Under the pieces are notes generated by a model. The model made no database searches, had not been told where the DNA came from, and saw only the letters and a program-made list of their open reading frames with translations. From assembly GCF_000350225.1 (NCBI RefSeq), contig NW_005179010.1, positions 165,402 through 229,401 on the forward strand: a stretch of DNA of 64,000 bases, in the 5' to 3' direction. Source of the stretch: Chondrus crispus. Lineage: Eukaryota > Rhodophyta > Florideophyceae > Gigartinales > Gigartinaceae. Shown here piece after piece: positions 47,880 through 56,895 of the stretch; the first letter of the stretch is position 1, and each line of letters begins with the position of its first letter. Made by a program: the position numbers and the translations under genes.

Positions 47880-49466
47880 TGTAGTCTTCAGAAGGGACGA
47901 GTAAATGTTCTTCTCCGGAGGACTGCAACTGAAAACAATGGATGAGAAGACTGAAAATTCATACTCGTAGGAAAAAAGAGCTAGGTGCGAAAGTGTAGTC
48001 AGAATTTTTAATCACTGTTGATTTCGTGGGATTCCGGAGATAACTACTTGAGCTTTTTTTGAGTACACAGCAGAGTTTGCTAGACTATAATATCAAAATC
48101 GTAGCACTCTTCCGATGCAAAAATATCGACCCGTTCAGCAGAGCTTATGATGCATGCAACCTGCAAGAATCTAACAAATGGGCATCATCTCACATCACTT
48201 TCCGTCCAGAGCAATGGATTTAGTGATTCAACTGAACCATTTTTAATTCTACTTTCCGGTGCCCCCGATGATACTCAGATGAGTTGTGACCCAATTTCTC
48301 CTTTTCACGATCCGTTCACGACAAGTCCGTAGAAATTCGATAAGGCGCTAATACGTAAGAACTATTGATTTCTGATTTCGCTAGGTCTGCGTCATTGGTT
48401 GTGAATGTGTGCACACACGTGGGCTAGTCGCACGATCGATCGACTGGCGGGGGGGCTTTTCAGTTGGGTGCTTGTGCTGTGATGATTATTAGCCGGAATA
48501 CAATGAAGGCAACTGTACTCGGGTGACAGTCGAGGAGGGCGAAACGAGAAGAGGTTCTCGCAATAGACGGTAGTTTATTTCTTCGACGGTCTCAGCTCAT
48601 GTGTCCCAAAGGCCACGAAAAAGTCGAGCATCTGGACTACAGGGTAGTGTCTATTGGACATGTGGCCTCATATGAGGCCATTTGACCTCATATGAAGTCA
48701 TTTTTCAACTTATTTTTCCTCGACTTGTGCTCGCTCAGCATGAAGGAAAAAGATACTCTCACCGCCACAGTTGACTTCTGCGTTGCGCAAGGGTGGACTT
48801 TGGTGATATTTGCCTGTCTTTTCCAGCCATTTTGGAATGCCTAAAAAAGAAGCTTTTTTGAACAACCTCAAAACCTTATGTGTTGATATCTTCGAAAGCA
48901 AAAGGCCTGTTTAAAATATCAACCGAAGATTGAAACTTCATTAGAATCTTAGTCTTTCTGTGCATTCACAAATGCTATCCCAATGTTGTTTTGCAAGATG
49001 TTATTGCCGAAGGCATATACGTTAAAGAAATGGTCTCCAAACTGACTTTACAAAGTTTCGATTTCATGTATATATTTTTGCAAAAAAAGCGGTCTCACAT
49101 GAGGCAAATCGCAAGTAGTCTAGACACTAGACATACTTGTAGCTGTAACAGCTCTTATAAAAAAGGCACTGTCGGAATCACCCAGTCAAATTCTACTGAG
49201 TGATTCCACAGTAGTTCGAGATATTGTTTCATAAAGGTAGGTGGCCCTAATTCTTGGCCAGTGCCCTAATCAAATGATTAGGATTTGGCCACCGTTTTTG
49301 TTACGTAATAATAATCGAAATTATAATAATTATGCAATCTCGGTCCACACAATTGCCCTTCCCATCTCTTCTGAATGCGGTTGTGCCAAAACAGGTGGTG
49401 GAATTCAAAACCAATCACACCGATCGCTGTGTCCAAAACAGGGGAATACGATCTATCAGATCCTAG
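47880..49466. other. No gene recognised
   Basis: AT-rich sequence up to the Ty3 insertion site. A short repeat, CCTCATATGAGGCCATTTGACC near 48,665-48,690, is the only local pattern noted. Confidence 0.35.
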
Positions 49467-49471
49467 ATGCT
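49467..49471. repeat. Target-site duplication, left (ATGCT)
   Basis: The five bases before the left LTR, identical to 56,721-56,725 after the right LTR. They define the element limits. Confidence 0.9.
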
Positions 49472-49738
49472 TGCTGTCGGTGAAATGGGGGAGGCGGTTC
49501 TGGGGAGCGTGCCGTTCGTGGTGAGGGTTGGCCGAGTGTCGTCCCCCCTTCCTCGCAGCGCCCGCCACCCTCTCTCTTTTTTTTCTACGAAATTCCTTCC
49601 AGAAGCGTCCACGCATCCGGCCCGGATTCCGCCGGGCCGTCGGCGTGCGCTTCTCTAAAATTCAAATAAAATCTCGGACTACAGAATAAAACCTCCCTCT
49701 ACAGTAAAATGCAAATATTTCCCTAAAAATATCTCACA
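49472..49738 (-). repeat. 3' LTR (267 bp)
   Basis: Begins TGTGAG and ends GACAGCA on the minus strand. Differs from the 5' LTR at 49,474 (C/T) and 49,692 (C/T). Confidence 0.92.
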
Positions 49739-49753
49739 TCACCCCCTCCTCAG
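49739..49753 (-). promoter_or_regulatory. Polypurine tract
   Basis: On the minus strand CTGAGGAGGGGGTGA lies immediately upstream of the 3' LTR, the expected plus-strand primer position. Confidence 0.8.
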
Positions 49754-50176
49754 GGCAACCCACGGGGCTGCCGCTGCACGTAAATATACTGGCCCCGCTT
49801 CCTCGCGTGACCGCTCTGGCCCCCCCGGCCACCGTCTTTCCACCTTGCCACTGAACTGCACTCTCCCTGCCTCCTCGCGCCTCTCTCGCCGTCGAACTTC
49901 TAACAGTCAATTTCAAGCTGCGCTTCATCTGCGTCGCCCGAATTCCGGTTGCCCAACATCAGCTTCGCGTCAGCCTCGGGCCGCGTGGTCTCCGCGTCGC
50001 CCGGGACTGTGGTCGCTGACGTCAATCGTCGTCTGGGACTCAGGCCGCGTGCTCTGCGCGTCGCCTGAGGCTCCGTTTCCAGTCGTTCCCGTTTCGGGAC
50101 TTCTCGGAAACGCACAGCGTCTGGAGCCGCGCACGAGAGCTCTGTGGTCCTTCGGGCGGTACTCCCTGTGCGCACT

Positions 50177-50656
50177 ATGGCTCGAACCAAGCAGACGGCG
50201 AGGGCTTCCACCGGCGGGAAGATACCACGCTGCGCTATTGCCACTAGGGCCGCCCGCCGTTCAGCGGGCGTGTGGCGAGAGAACGGCCAGGACGTCACCG
50301 AAAGGGCGTCTCATGGCGTGAATTGCCCCTTCATCGACTTCGAAGACCCAAGTAATGCCGAACATCTCCCTGACCTTTGGGAGCACGCGGAACGTTCCGA
50401 CGTCTCCGCGCTTCGGTACCAAGTAGGAGATGGTTCTTTCCGAATCAAATATAAGAAAGTGGGCAACCGGGCGTCCGTCGTAGCGGCCGTATCTGCCGCC
50501 GGGGCCCAGCTTCTCTTCGGAGCCCATGTGTTGGCCTTCGTATCGGCCCGCCTCGCTCGCAAGGCATGGTTCACCTCCGACCGCTGCTACCGGATGGGGC
50601 TCACCGAGAGCCACAGCGACGGGACGGAGTACACCTGCTGCGACGACCCAGAGTAG
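50177..50656 (+). CDS. Accessory protein with histone H3 tail mimic, first part
   Basis: The first ATG in the frame (50,177) gives MARTKQTARASTGGKIPR; the frame before it offers only a GTG at 50,144. Without Met, residues 1-30 match histone H3 residues 1-30 at 22 of 30 positions. K4, S10, K14 and S28 are kept. K9 is Ala, K18 Cys, K23 Arg and K27 Arg. After about residue 30 similarity to H3 stops and no histone fold follows. The rest (NCPFIDFEDPSNAEHLPDLW, an Ala/Val-rich hydrophobic stretch, YTCCDDPE) is unknown to me. The gene is antisense to gag-pol, between pol and the 3' LTR. A TAG at 50,654 separates it from a same-frame continuation. It is probably an H3-tail decoy or chromatin-targeting factor of the element; that role is inferred. 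Confidence 0.75.
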   Translation: MARTKQTARASTGGKIPRCAIATRAARRSAGVWRENGQDVTERASHGVNCPFIDFEDPSNAEHLPDLWEHAERSDVSALRYQVGDGSFRIKYKKVGNRASVVAAVSAAGAQLLFGAHVLAFVSARLARKAWFTSDRCYRMGLTESHSDGTEYTCCDDPE

Positions 50657-50746
50657 GTCGTCGAATTTGTCTGGTGCTCTGATGGCGGTAACGGCGAGGT
50701 CAAGGGTTGCCACTACGCCGTCGAAGAGGGGAGTCCAGAGAAGTAC

Positions 50747-51649
50747 ATGATACTTCTCTACACGATGACCTTCGATCGCGTGCCCTCTGCGAACGGCACC
50801 GCCCGCCGGGGCTTCAACTCTTCCTTCGGTAAGGAGTGCTCAACGCGTATGGACGCTATTCTGGCTATCGACAATTGGTGTAGCCAGAATAGAGGGAAGA
50901 GGAAGCGAGTGAACTTTTCTATGTCACGCGACGTCTCCCCATTTGCTTCCCGGTACCTTTGCACGTCCCGGACCGTAGCGTTCCAAGACAATACCGTCTT
51001 GTGCATCCGGTCTGCGGTCTGCAACGCTATGTTCCTTGTCGTTGGTCGCGGTGCTGCTGACCGCCTATGGGTGGCGGAAGCGGCCAGAGTCGCCGCGTTC
51101 GAGCGTCAGATGGACTATTCCCCGAGCGTGCACCACTTTACGCACATTCAGAGGGTAATCCGAGCAGATCACCACGGAACAGTTTCTCTTGATCATGTGG
51201 CCCCACCGCCGGGGGCTTTCATCCAAGGGAGATCCAGCTCCAGACTCCCTCTGTGGCGCAGCTCTGCTGTTAGCTGGTTACTTCGTCTGCCGCGGGAGCA
51301 AGCGGGTGTCTACGTTCTTCGCATCACCGACGTTAACCATCTCCAACACGCCGTCTGCATAGACGCACGGACTGAACTGGCGCTGATCTACGATTGCGCA
51401 GAACGTTTCGCCATGCAGCTCAAGGACACTTCTCTTCGCTTGTGCTGTCCCGCCGCCGACCCGACAAAGTTCCAGTACTTCGATGATGTGCGTCTCTTGC
51501 GCCGAACAACCCGTCAGCGTAGAGACGCCAATCAGAGTCCCGGCCGGGAGAGGAAATCCAAAAAGGTTCGCCGAAGAAATCGTGGCCCCAAATCCTCCCA
51601 TGGCAAGGTAATTGCCGTGCGTAGGGGTTCTTCAAGCAGCAAACACTGA
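50747..51649 (+). CDS. Accessory protein continuation with basic tail
   Basis: Same frame as the H3-tail ORF. The 30 codons between the TAG (50,654) and ATG 50,747 read through as coding-like VVEFVWCSDGGNGEVKGCHY, so both parts were probably one ~490-residue protein. The middle has GVYVLRITDVNHLQHAVCID and a following LIYDCAE, a His/Asp arrangement that might suggest a papain-like or related hydrolase fold, though I cannot confirm this. The last ~50 residues are very basic (RERKSKKVRRRNRGPKSSHG), fitting a nuclear-localisation or nucleic-acid-binding tail. It converges on pol, ending 77 bp from the pol stop. Alternative: a captured host gene. Confidence 0.6.
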   Translation: MILLYTMTFDRVPSANGTARRGFNSSFGKECSTRMDAILAIDNWCSQNRGKRKRVNFSMSRDVSPFASRYLCTSRTVAFQDNTVLCIRSAVCNAMFLVVGRGAADRLWVAEAARVAAFERQMDYSPSVHHFTHIQRVIRADHHGTVSLDHVAPPPGAFIQGRSSSRLPLWRSSAVSWLLRLPREQAGVYVLRITDVNHLQHAVCIDARTELALIYDCAERFAMQLKDTSLRLCCPAADPTKFQYFDDVRLLRRTTRQRRDANQSPGRERKSKKVRRRNRGPKSSHGKVIAVRRGSSSSKH

Positions 51650-51726
51650 TAGTTCATGCATAAGAAACGAAATCAATCTCAATCGCCTTCAATCTAGTAC
51701 ATGCGAAATATTAAAATGCATCACAC

Positions 51727-54700
51727 CTACATAAGATGTGCGGGTTTCTGAATAAAAAGGATTAAACGTCTTGCATTTATATCCCGTCGACTGTAGCGCA
51801 ATCCCGGCGACACGAGTGTGTACCGCGGGTGCTTGGCTCGTACTACCCGGCATGGCCCGTAGTACTTCGACTCCCCTAGGGGCCACTTCTGTAACCCTCC
51901 TTGGGCTGTTCCTCGGGCGACCAGAACTTGATCGTGTACGTCGAACTGGCGTGGCGACACAACCGTCATTCTCTTGCTCCTGTTTTCCAACTGTTTAGCC
52001 GCCCTCGTCGATCGGAGCGCGAGCGTCGCTAACAGTTCCAAGTTGCGCGCCTCAACGCCGCCCCACTGGATTTGGTTCAGTTCGGTCTGGGGTTGCACGG
52101 GCGGCTTTACTCCATACATCAGCTCAAACGGGGAGAACCCGTCCGACAGCCGGCGTCGGCGGTATCCGTACAGGATCTGCTTCAGCGCTGATTCCCACTT
52201 GTGGCTAGCGGCGCCCTGTCCCAACAGAGTCTTCCGAATTGAACGCTTGATGGTCCCGACCATACGCTCCGCTTTTCCGTTGGACATAGGAGCATAGGCG
52301 AGGACCGGTTTCCATGAAATTCCCTGTTGTACCATGAAGTTCTTCAACGCTGTCGCACTGAAACATGTTGCGTTATCTGAGACTATGGTCCGAGGGGGAC
52401 CAAACGAATGGATGATCTCCTCCTCCACGAACTTGACAACTTCCGCAGACGTAGCTGTCTCGGTTGCCCAAGCCAGAGGCCACCCAGTCAGATGTTCGAC
52501 CGCTATCAGGATGTAACGTTTTCCGTTCTTCGTCTTGGGAAGGGGTCCGGCAAAGTCTATCGAGAATGTCTCAAAGAGCTGAGAGACTGGTATCACCGCC
52601 GTGCTTTTGTACGTCGAGATGGGCGCAGCCTTTTGGCAGCCTTCGCATCCACGAACGTAGGCGTAGATATCACCATGAACTCCCGGCCACCAGTACCTGT
52701 GAAGGACGAACTGCTTCGTAGCTGTAGCGTCCCAGTGGCCAATGTCGTCATGCAGCGACCGCAATATCTGCAGTCCAGTCCCCCGAGAAGGGATTGTTCT
52801 GATCCCATTCTTCATCCTGCGAAACAGCCTTCCGTTCCAGGCGAGGAACCGCTTGGAGTTCTTCTTGATTCTGCGCCTCTGCGCAGCATCTTGCTCGACC
52901 ATCTCTTCTCCTTCGAGATAACGGTACGTGTCCCGCACATGAGGTTCCATGTCTTCCAGTATATCTCCTTTCGCAAAAGCGGCAGCACATACCAGGTCCC
53001 CCTCATCCTCCTCGCGCCTGCCATCGTCTTTTCGTAGACGCGAGAGAAAGTCAGCGGCACAATTCTTTGAGCTGGGGCGGTACAATATCTCGAATTCGTA
53101 CTCCGCCAGGAAATCCATCCAACGGGCAAGTCTACCGTGGATGTCCTTCTTTTTGAACGCATACTGAAGCGCTTGGTGATCCGTAATCAACTTGAACTTT
53201 TGCGTTGAGAGCAAATACACCCGAAATTTCTTTAGCGCGAAGATCACCGCTAATGCTTCTCTCTCACAGGTGGAGTACTTCTTCTCAGTCTCCGTCATCG
53301 TCCTGCTGGCGTATTGTATCGGGTGAACCTTCTTGTCTTCCTTCTTCTGAGCCAGAACTGCTCCCACAGCCACGTTGGATGCATCTGTCTCGACCACGAA
53401 GGGTTCGTCAAACTTCGGGAGCGCCAACAGCGGAGGAGACGTCACCCTCTTCTTCAACTCCTGGAAGGCGGTCCGCATCTCTTCCATAAATTCAAATTCG
53501 ACTTTGGTAGAAGTAGCAGCATGCAACGATGCAGAGACTTCTGCGAACTTAGGGATGAATCGGCGGTAATACCCCGCTAGCCCAAGGAAGCTTCGTAACT
53601 CCGTCTTGGCGCGCGGCTCGGGGGTGTCCCAAATGATGGATGTCTTCTCTGGATCCACCTCAATCCCTTTCTTTCCGATGACGTGCCTCAATAGCCTGGT
53701 CTGTGATTGCGCGAAGGAACACTTCGCGAGCTTCAACTTCAATCCACTGCGAGCAATCAGCTCAAACACTTCAATCAAGTGGTCAACATGGACGTCCAAG
53801 GACTTCGAAAAGATGACCACGTCATCAAGGTATACTCGGACGAATGGCAGGTCTCTGAATACGCCATCCATCATCCTTTGAAATGTTGAAGGAGCGTTCA
53901 TGAGCCCGAATGGCATCACTTCAAATTGAAACGTCCCGTACCGACAGACAAACGTCGTCTGTTCTTTGCACCATGAAGCCATCCGCACTTGCCAATAACC
54001 CGAGAACAAGTCCAGGGTAGTGAATACTTGGCTTCCGTCAAGGTCGTCGAATATCTCTTCCATTTTAGGCAACGGCCACTTGTCGGCCTTCATCACGCGG
54101 TTAAGCGCGCGGTAGTCAACACAGAAGCGACGTTTCCCGTCCTTCTTCGTTGCGATGACGACCGGAAACGACCAAGGAGCTACAGAGGGGGTAATGATCC
54201 CTGCCTTCTGCATCTTCTCGATCTCCTCGCGCACTACCGCGTTGTGTCTCGGAGGGAGCCTCCGAACGGCGTGCGAAATGGGTCTGTCGTCATTTAACTC
54301 AAAAGAATGTGACACAGGGACATCTGCCGGCCTGAGGTCGTCCAAAGACCATGCAGCTATTCCCATACTCTTGATAGAACATATTATGCGGTCGGCGTTC
54401 TCTCTGCTGATATGGCTCAGCTTAGACATGAGAAGTTCCTCCTTCTCATCTCTCTTCTCTTTCTCATTTGCCGGCTCGTACTCTGAGCCTTCCCCAGCTA
54501 GGTCCGGAAGTCCAGCATGAGGATCTTCGTCCTCAGTGACTGCTCCCGCCCAGGCAAGGTCTGGTTCAAACGGCACCCTGTCACGCATCGAAAGGACGAA
54601 GTCTTCATCCGTGTCAGTCGAGTCAGCCGGCACGGCCCCCGAGTCTGACGTGAAGTCCTCACTGTCGGTAGCGGATCCCGGCTGCTTATGGTCTTCATCT

Positions 54701-55083
54701 ATCTCAAGACTTAGTCGAATCGTCTCAGCACCCACAGTCACTTGGACATGCTGTTGCCCCAAATCAATGCACGTTTGGAGCTCCTCTAACGTCGGCATCC
54801 CCATGATGAAGTCGTATGGTGTTCCCGTAACGACAAGGAAGTCCATCATGCTCACCAGTCCCCCAAACGAGACGGGGACCTGGCGCAGTGATCCAACACA
54901 AGGGGAGCTCTTCCCATCTGCCACAGTGATGTGTTTCTTCGTACTCTCTGGCGTCAGAGAAAGTCTCTTCATGAGGTGCGGCGACATGATGTTGGGCACC
55001 GCACCCGAATCCAGTAGTGCTTGAGCATCAGTTCCATAAACTTGAACAGTAACTACCCGAAGACGCCTCGGGAAGACATCCAT
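51727..55083 (-). CDS. pol: Pol polyprotein (protease, RT, RNase H, integrase), Ty3/gypsy
   Basis: 1,118 residues, uninterrupted. Protease: LLDSGAVPNIMS with active Asp25. Reverse transcriptase: FCVDYRALNRV, TLDLFSGYWQV, MPFGLMNAPSTFQ and the YLDD box near residue 418. RNase H: ETDASNVAVGAVL and the STCEREALAVIFALKKFR segment. Integrase: zinc motif H-H-C-C (GHWDATATKQFVLHRYWWPG...GCEGCQ), then catalytic DFAGP near 842, SDNATCF near 903 and GKAERM near 938 (D,D35E). The C-terminus has a PLGESKYYGPCRVV segment but no clear chromodomain. The order RT-RNase H-integrase places it in Ty3/gypsy. The frame matches gag; one TGA at 55,111 and nine codons separate them, so it is probably made as Gag-Pol by readthrough, or the TGA is a recent mutation. 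Confidence 0.95.
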   Translation of the reverse strand: MDVFPRRLRVVTVQVYGTDAQALLDSGAVPNIMSPHLMKRLSLTPESTKKHITVADGKSSPCVGSLRQVPVSFGGLVSMMDFLVVTGTPYDFIMGMPTLEELQTCIDLGQQHVQVTVGAETIRLSLEIDEDHKQPGSATDSEDFTSDSGAVPADSTDTDEDFVLSMRDRVPFEPDLAWAGAVTEDEDPHAGLPDLAGEGSEYEPANEKEKRDEKEELLMSKLSHISRENADRIICSIKSMGIAAWSLDDLRPADVPVSHSFELNDDRPISHAVRRLPPRHNAVVREEIEKMQKAGIITPSVAPWSFPVVIATKKDGKRRFCVDYRALNRVMKADKWPLPKMEEIFDDLDGSQVFTTLDLFSGYWQVRMASWCKEQTTFVCRYGTFQFEVMPFGLMNAPSTFQRMMDGVFRDLPFVRVYLDDVVIFSKSLDVHVDHLIEVFELIARSGLKLKLAKCSFAQSQTRLLRHVIGKKGIEVDPEKTSIIWDTPEPRAKTELRSFLGLAGYYRRFIPKFAEVSASLHAATSTKVEFEFMEEMRTAFQELKKRVTSPPLLALPKFDEPFVVETDASNVAVGAVLAQKKEDKKVHPIQYASRTMTETEKKYSTCEREALAVIFALKKFRVYLLSTQKFKLITDHQALQYAFKKKDIHGRLARWMDFLAEYEFEILYRPSSKNCAADFLSRLRKDDGRREEDEGDLVCAAAFAKGDILEDMEPHVRDTYRYLEGEEMVEQDAAQRRRIKKNSKRFLAWNGRLFRRMKNGIRTIPSRGTGLQILRSLHDDIGHWDATATKQFVLHRYWWPGVHGDIYAYVRGCEGCQKAAPISTYKSTAVIPVSQLFETFSIDFAGPLPKTKNGKRYILIAVEHLTGWPLAWATETATSAEVVKFVEEEIIHSFGPPRTIVSDNATCFSATALKNFMVQQGISWKPVLAYAPMSNGKAERMVGTIKRSIRKTLLGQGAASHKWESALKQILYGYRRRRLSDGFSPFELMYGVKPPVQPQTELNQIQWGGVEARNLELLATLALRSTRAAKQLENRSKRMTVVSPRQFDVHDQVLVARGTAQGGLQKWPLGESKYYGPCRVVRAKHPRYTLVSPGLRYSRRDINARRLILFIQKPAHLM

Positions 55084-55110
55084 GTGGCCCGCAAACCCGC
55101 GAGAACGCCC

Positions 55111-56454
55111 TCATCTCCTGGATAGAAGGCGCTTCATCTCCTTCCTTGCTCCTTCAGCGTCTCCACGGACAAGTTGTCCAAATGTTAGACCAGACGGCGC
55201 ATTCGCCAGCTCTGACACGACGTTGTACTTGCCGACGTGCTCCTGGAGTGCCGCCTTCTTTGAAACATTCTTCTTCTTCTGGCGTGCAGGCTTCACTCTC
55301 GGCACTCTCAGCGGCTCATTCCAGGGGATAGTTCCCCTAGGAGCTACTGGAGTGGGATTCAGCAGCCTCGGGATCGAAACGTCTTCACGGTTCTTCGACT
55401 GCTTCGGCAAGGCCTCTCCTTCGGCGTTGCGTTTCGTAGCTGCCACCAATTCTCCCTTGGTGGTCTCAGTTATGACCGTGACTTGCTTCGAGTCTCTGGT
55501 GGCCTTGTCACCGGCGTCGTTGGCAGAACCGCCTGCTTTGGGGCCATAAGCGCTTCCTGCGCTAGCGTTACCTTGAGGACGTGCATGAGCCACATTCTTT
55601 CTAGCAAAGCGGGACCAGCAAGTCTCCGTCTTGTGTCCAATCTTCCCACATGTTGGGCAACGAGTATCACGGTGTGGGTTGGAACGACAACGAGTCGCTG
55701 AATGCCCTAGTTCCTTGCAATAGGAACATGTCCACCTCGTATCACTGTCCCCTGGCGTCTGTCGTTTCTTCATCATCAGTGACAGTTCCGCCAGCTGGTT
55801 GGTGATGGCGTCCACCTTGTTCTCCAGCTTTTCCTGTCGAGGATTCACATCAGAACGCACCAGTAGGCGCTTGGGCGTCACAGGTTCAACGGACTGCGCA
55901 GCAGTTTTCGCCGCCTTGAAGGCGTCACGGCCTGCAGCAAAGTCCTTCACGGTCTTCATTAGATCTTCGTACGTCGTCGGAGAACGATAGATCACGAACT
56001 GAGCAACATCCAAATGTGCCATTACGGCATTGCGAAGCAAGCCGTACTTTGCCTCGTCGTTGAAACCAGCCCTCCTGTAGAGCTTGTCCATTTCATCCAT
56101 CGAAGTAAGCAAGTTCCCACCATCCAGTTGGCAACTCATAGCCTTCTGGATGTTTTCTTCTGGCCTCGGTGTCTCCGTAAAACGGTCGGACAGGGCGCTC
56201 TTCACACCGTCCCAGTTACTGGCGGCCTCGGTCAGACTCTCATTATGACTATACGTTTCATAGTAATAGTCGAACGCGGCACCCTCAAGGTGGCATAGGA
56301 TAGCTCCTGCCTTCTCCTCGTCAGGCTTGCCGCGCATAATGATGTTCTCGTATACGAACAGAAACTTGGAAACATCTGACCCGTTCGACCCATCGTAGGT
56401 AACAGAGTTAGGGCCCGCACGTGTCTCTGCGTCGGCCCTCCACAAGAGTACCAT
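55111..56454 (-). CDS. gag: Gag polyprotein with two CCHC zinc knuckles
   Basis: I place the start at ATG 56,454 (MVLLWRADAE), whose A is the last base of the 5' LTR. The frame also extends upstream into the LTR to 56,598, which a longer transcript could use. Residues ~40-170 form a retrotransposon Gag capsid-like region (FLFVYENIIMRGKPDEEKAG and DYYYETYSHNESL among others). Two zinc knuckles follow: CSYCKELGHSATRC and CPTCGKIGHKTETC. The tail is basic. It assembles the particle and binds the RNA. Stop TGA (55,111) is followed in frame by pol. Confidence 0.9.
   Translation of the reverse strand: MVLLWRADAETRAGPNSVTYDGSNGSDVSKFLFVYENIIMRGKPDEEKAGAILCHLEGAAFDYYYETYSHNESLTEAASNWDGVKSALSDRFTETPRPEENIQKAMSCQLDGGNLLTSMDEMDKLYRRAGFNDEAKYGLLRNAVMAHLDVAQFVIYRSPTTYEDLMKTVKDFAAGRDAFKAAKTAAQSVEPVTPKRLLVRSDVNPRQEKLENKVDAITNQLAELSLMMKKRQTPGDSDTRWTCSYCKELGHSATRCRSNPHRDTRCPTCGKIGHKTETCWSRFARKNVAHARPQGNASAGSAYGPKAGGSANDAGDKATRDSKQVTVITETTKGELVAATKRNAEGEALPKQSKNREDVSIPRLLNPTPVAPRGTIPWNEPLRVPRVKPARQKKKNVSKKAALQEHVGKYNVVSELANAPSGLTFGQLVRGDAEGARKEMKRLLSRR
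56434..56453 (-). promoter_or_regulatory. Primer-binding site
   Basis: Directly after the 5' LTR the minus strand reads TGGTACTCTTGTGG, beginning with the TGG expected of a tRNA 3'-CCA complement. I could not match it to a specific tRNA. Confidence 0.65.
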
Positions 56455-56720
56455 GTTGTCGGTGAAATGGGGGAGGCGGTTCTGGGGAGCGTGCCGTTCG
56501 TGGTGAGGGTTGGCCGAGTGTCGTCCCCCCTTCCTCGCAGCGCCCGCCACCCTCTCTCTTTTTTTTCTACGAAATTCCTTCCAGAAGCGTCCACGCATCC
56601 GGCCCGGATTCCGCCGGGCCGTCGGCGTGCGCTTCTCTAAAATTCAAATAAAATCTCGGACTACAGAATAAAATCTCCCTCTACAGTAAAATGCAAATAT
56701 TTCCCTAAAAATATCTCACA
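56454..56720 (-). repeat. 5' LTR (267 bp)
   Basis: TG...CA boundaries on the minus strand. Should contain promoter and polyadenylation signal; AATAAA-like strings near 56,645-56,670 read in the reverse sense and I do not assign them. Confidence 0.92.
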
Positions 56721-56725
56721 ATGCT
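56721..56725. repeat. Target-site duplication, right (ATGCT)
   Basis: Identical to 49,467-49,471. Confidence 0.9.
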
Positions 56726-56895
56726 CATGAATACAGTGAGAGGGCGGATTTCTGGGATCAATGTCGCCATAACCCCGCCTTTCTATACACAAGCAGGCAT
56801 AAAACTAGAACTCCTACCCCCCTTTTCACTCTTCCCCACTTTTTCTTGTTCTTTCTTCTCAATTTAGCATCCCTGCGATAATATAAGGCGACATT

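Larger units (their letters stand above)
49472..56720 (-). mobile_element. Ty3/gypsy LTR retrotransposon, nearly intact, with antisense accessory gene
   Basis: 7,249 bp, transcribed on the minus strand. The 267-bp LTRs differ at two positions by eye, both transitions. It has a 5-bp target duplication ATGCT, a primer-binding site next to the 5' LTR, a polypurine tract next to the 3' LTR, gag with two zinc knuckles, and pol with protease, RT, RNase H and integrase in Ty3 order. Between pol and the 3' LTR an antisense gene with a histone H3-like N-terminus takes 1.5 kb. LTR similarity points to a recent insertion. Confidence 0.92.

Noticed and set aside
50177..50656. Host histone H3 gene
   Set aside because: Only the first ~30 residues match H3; the histone-fold region is absent and key lysines are changed.
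52408..53037. 209-codon plus-strand frame opposite pol
   Set aside because: It is the antisense shadow of the integrase/RNase H coding region.
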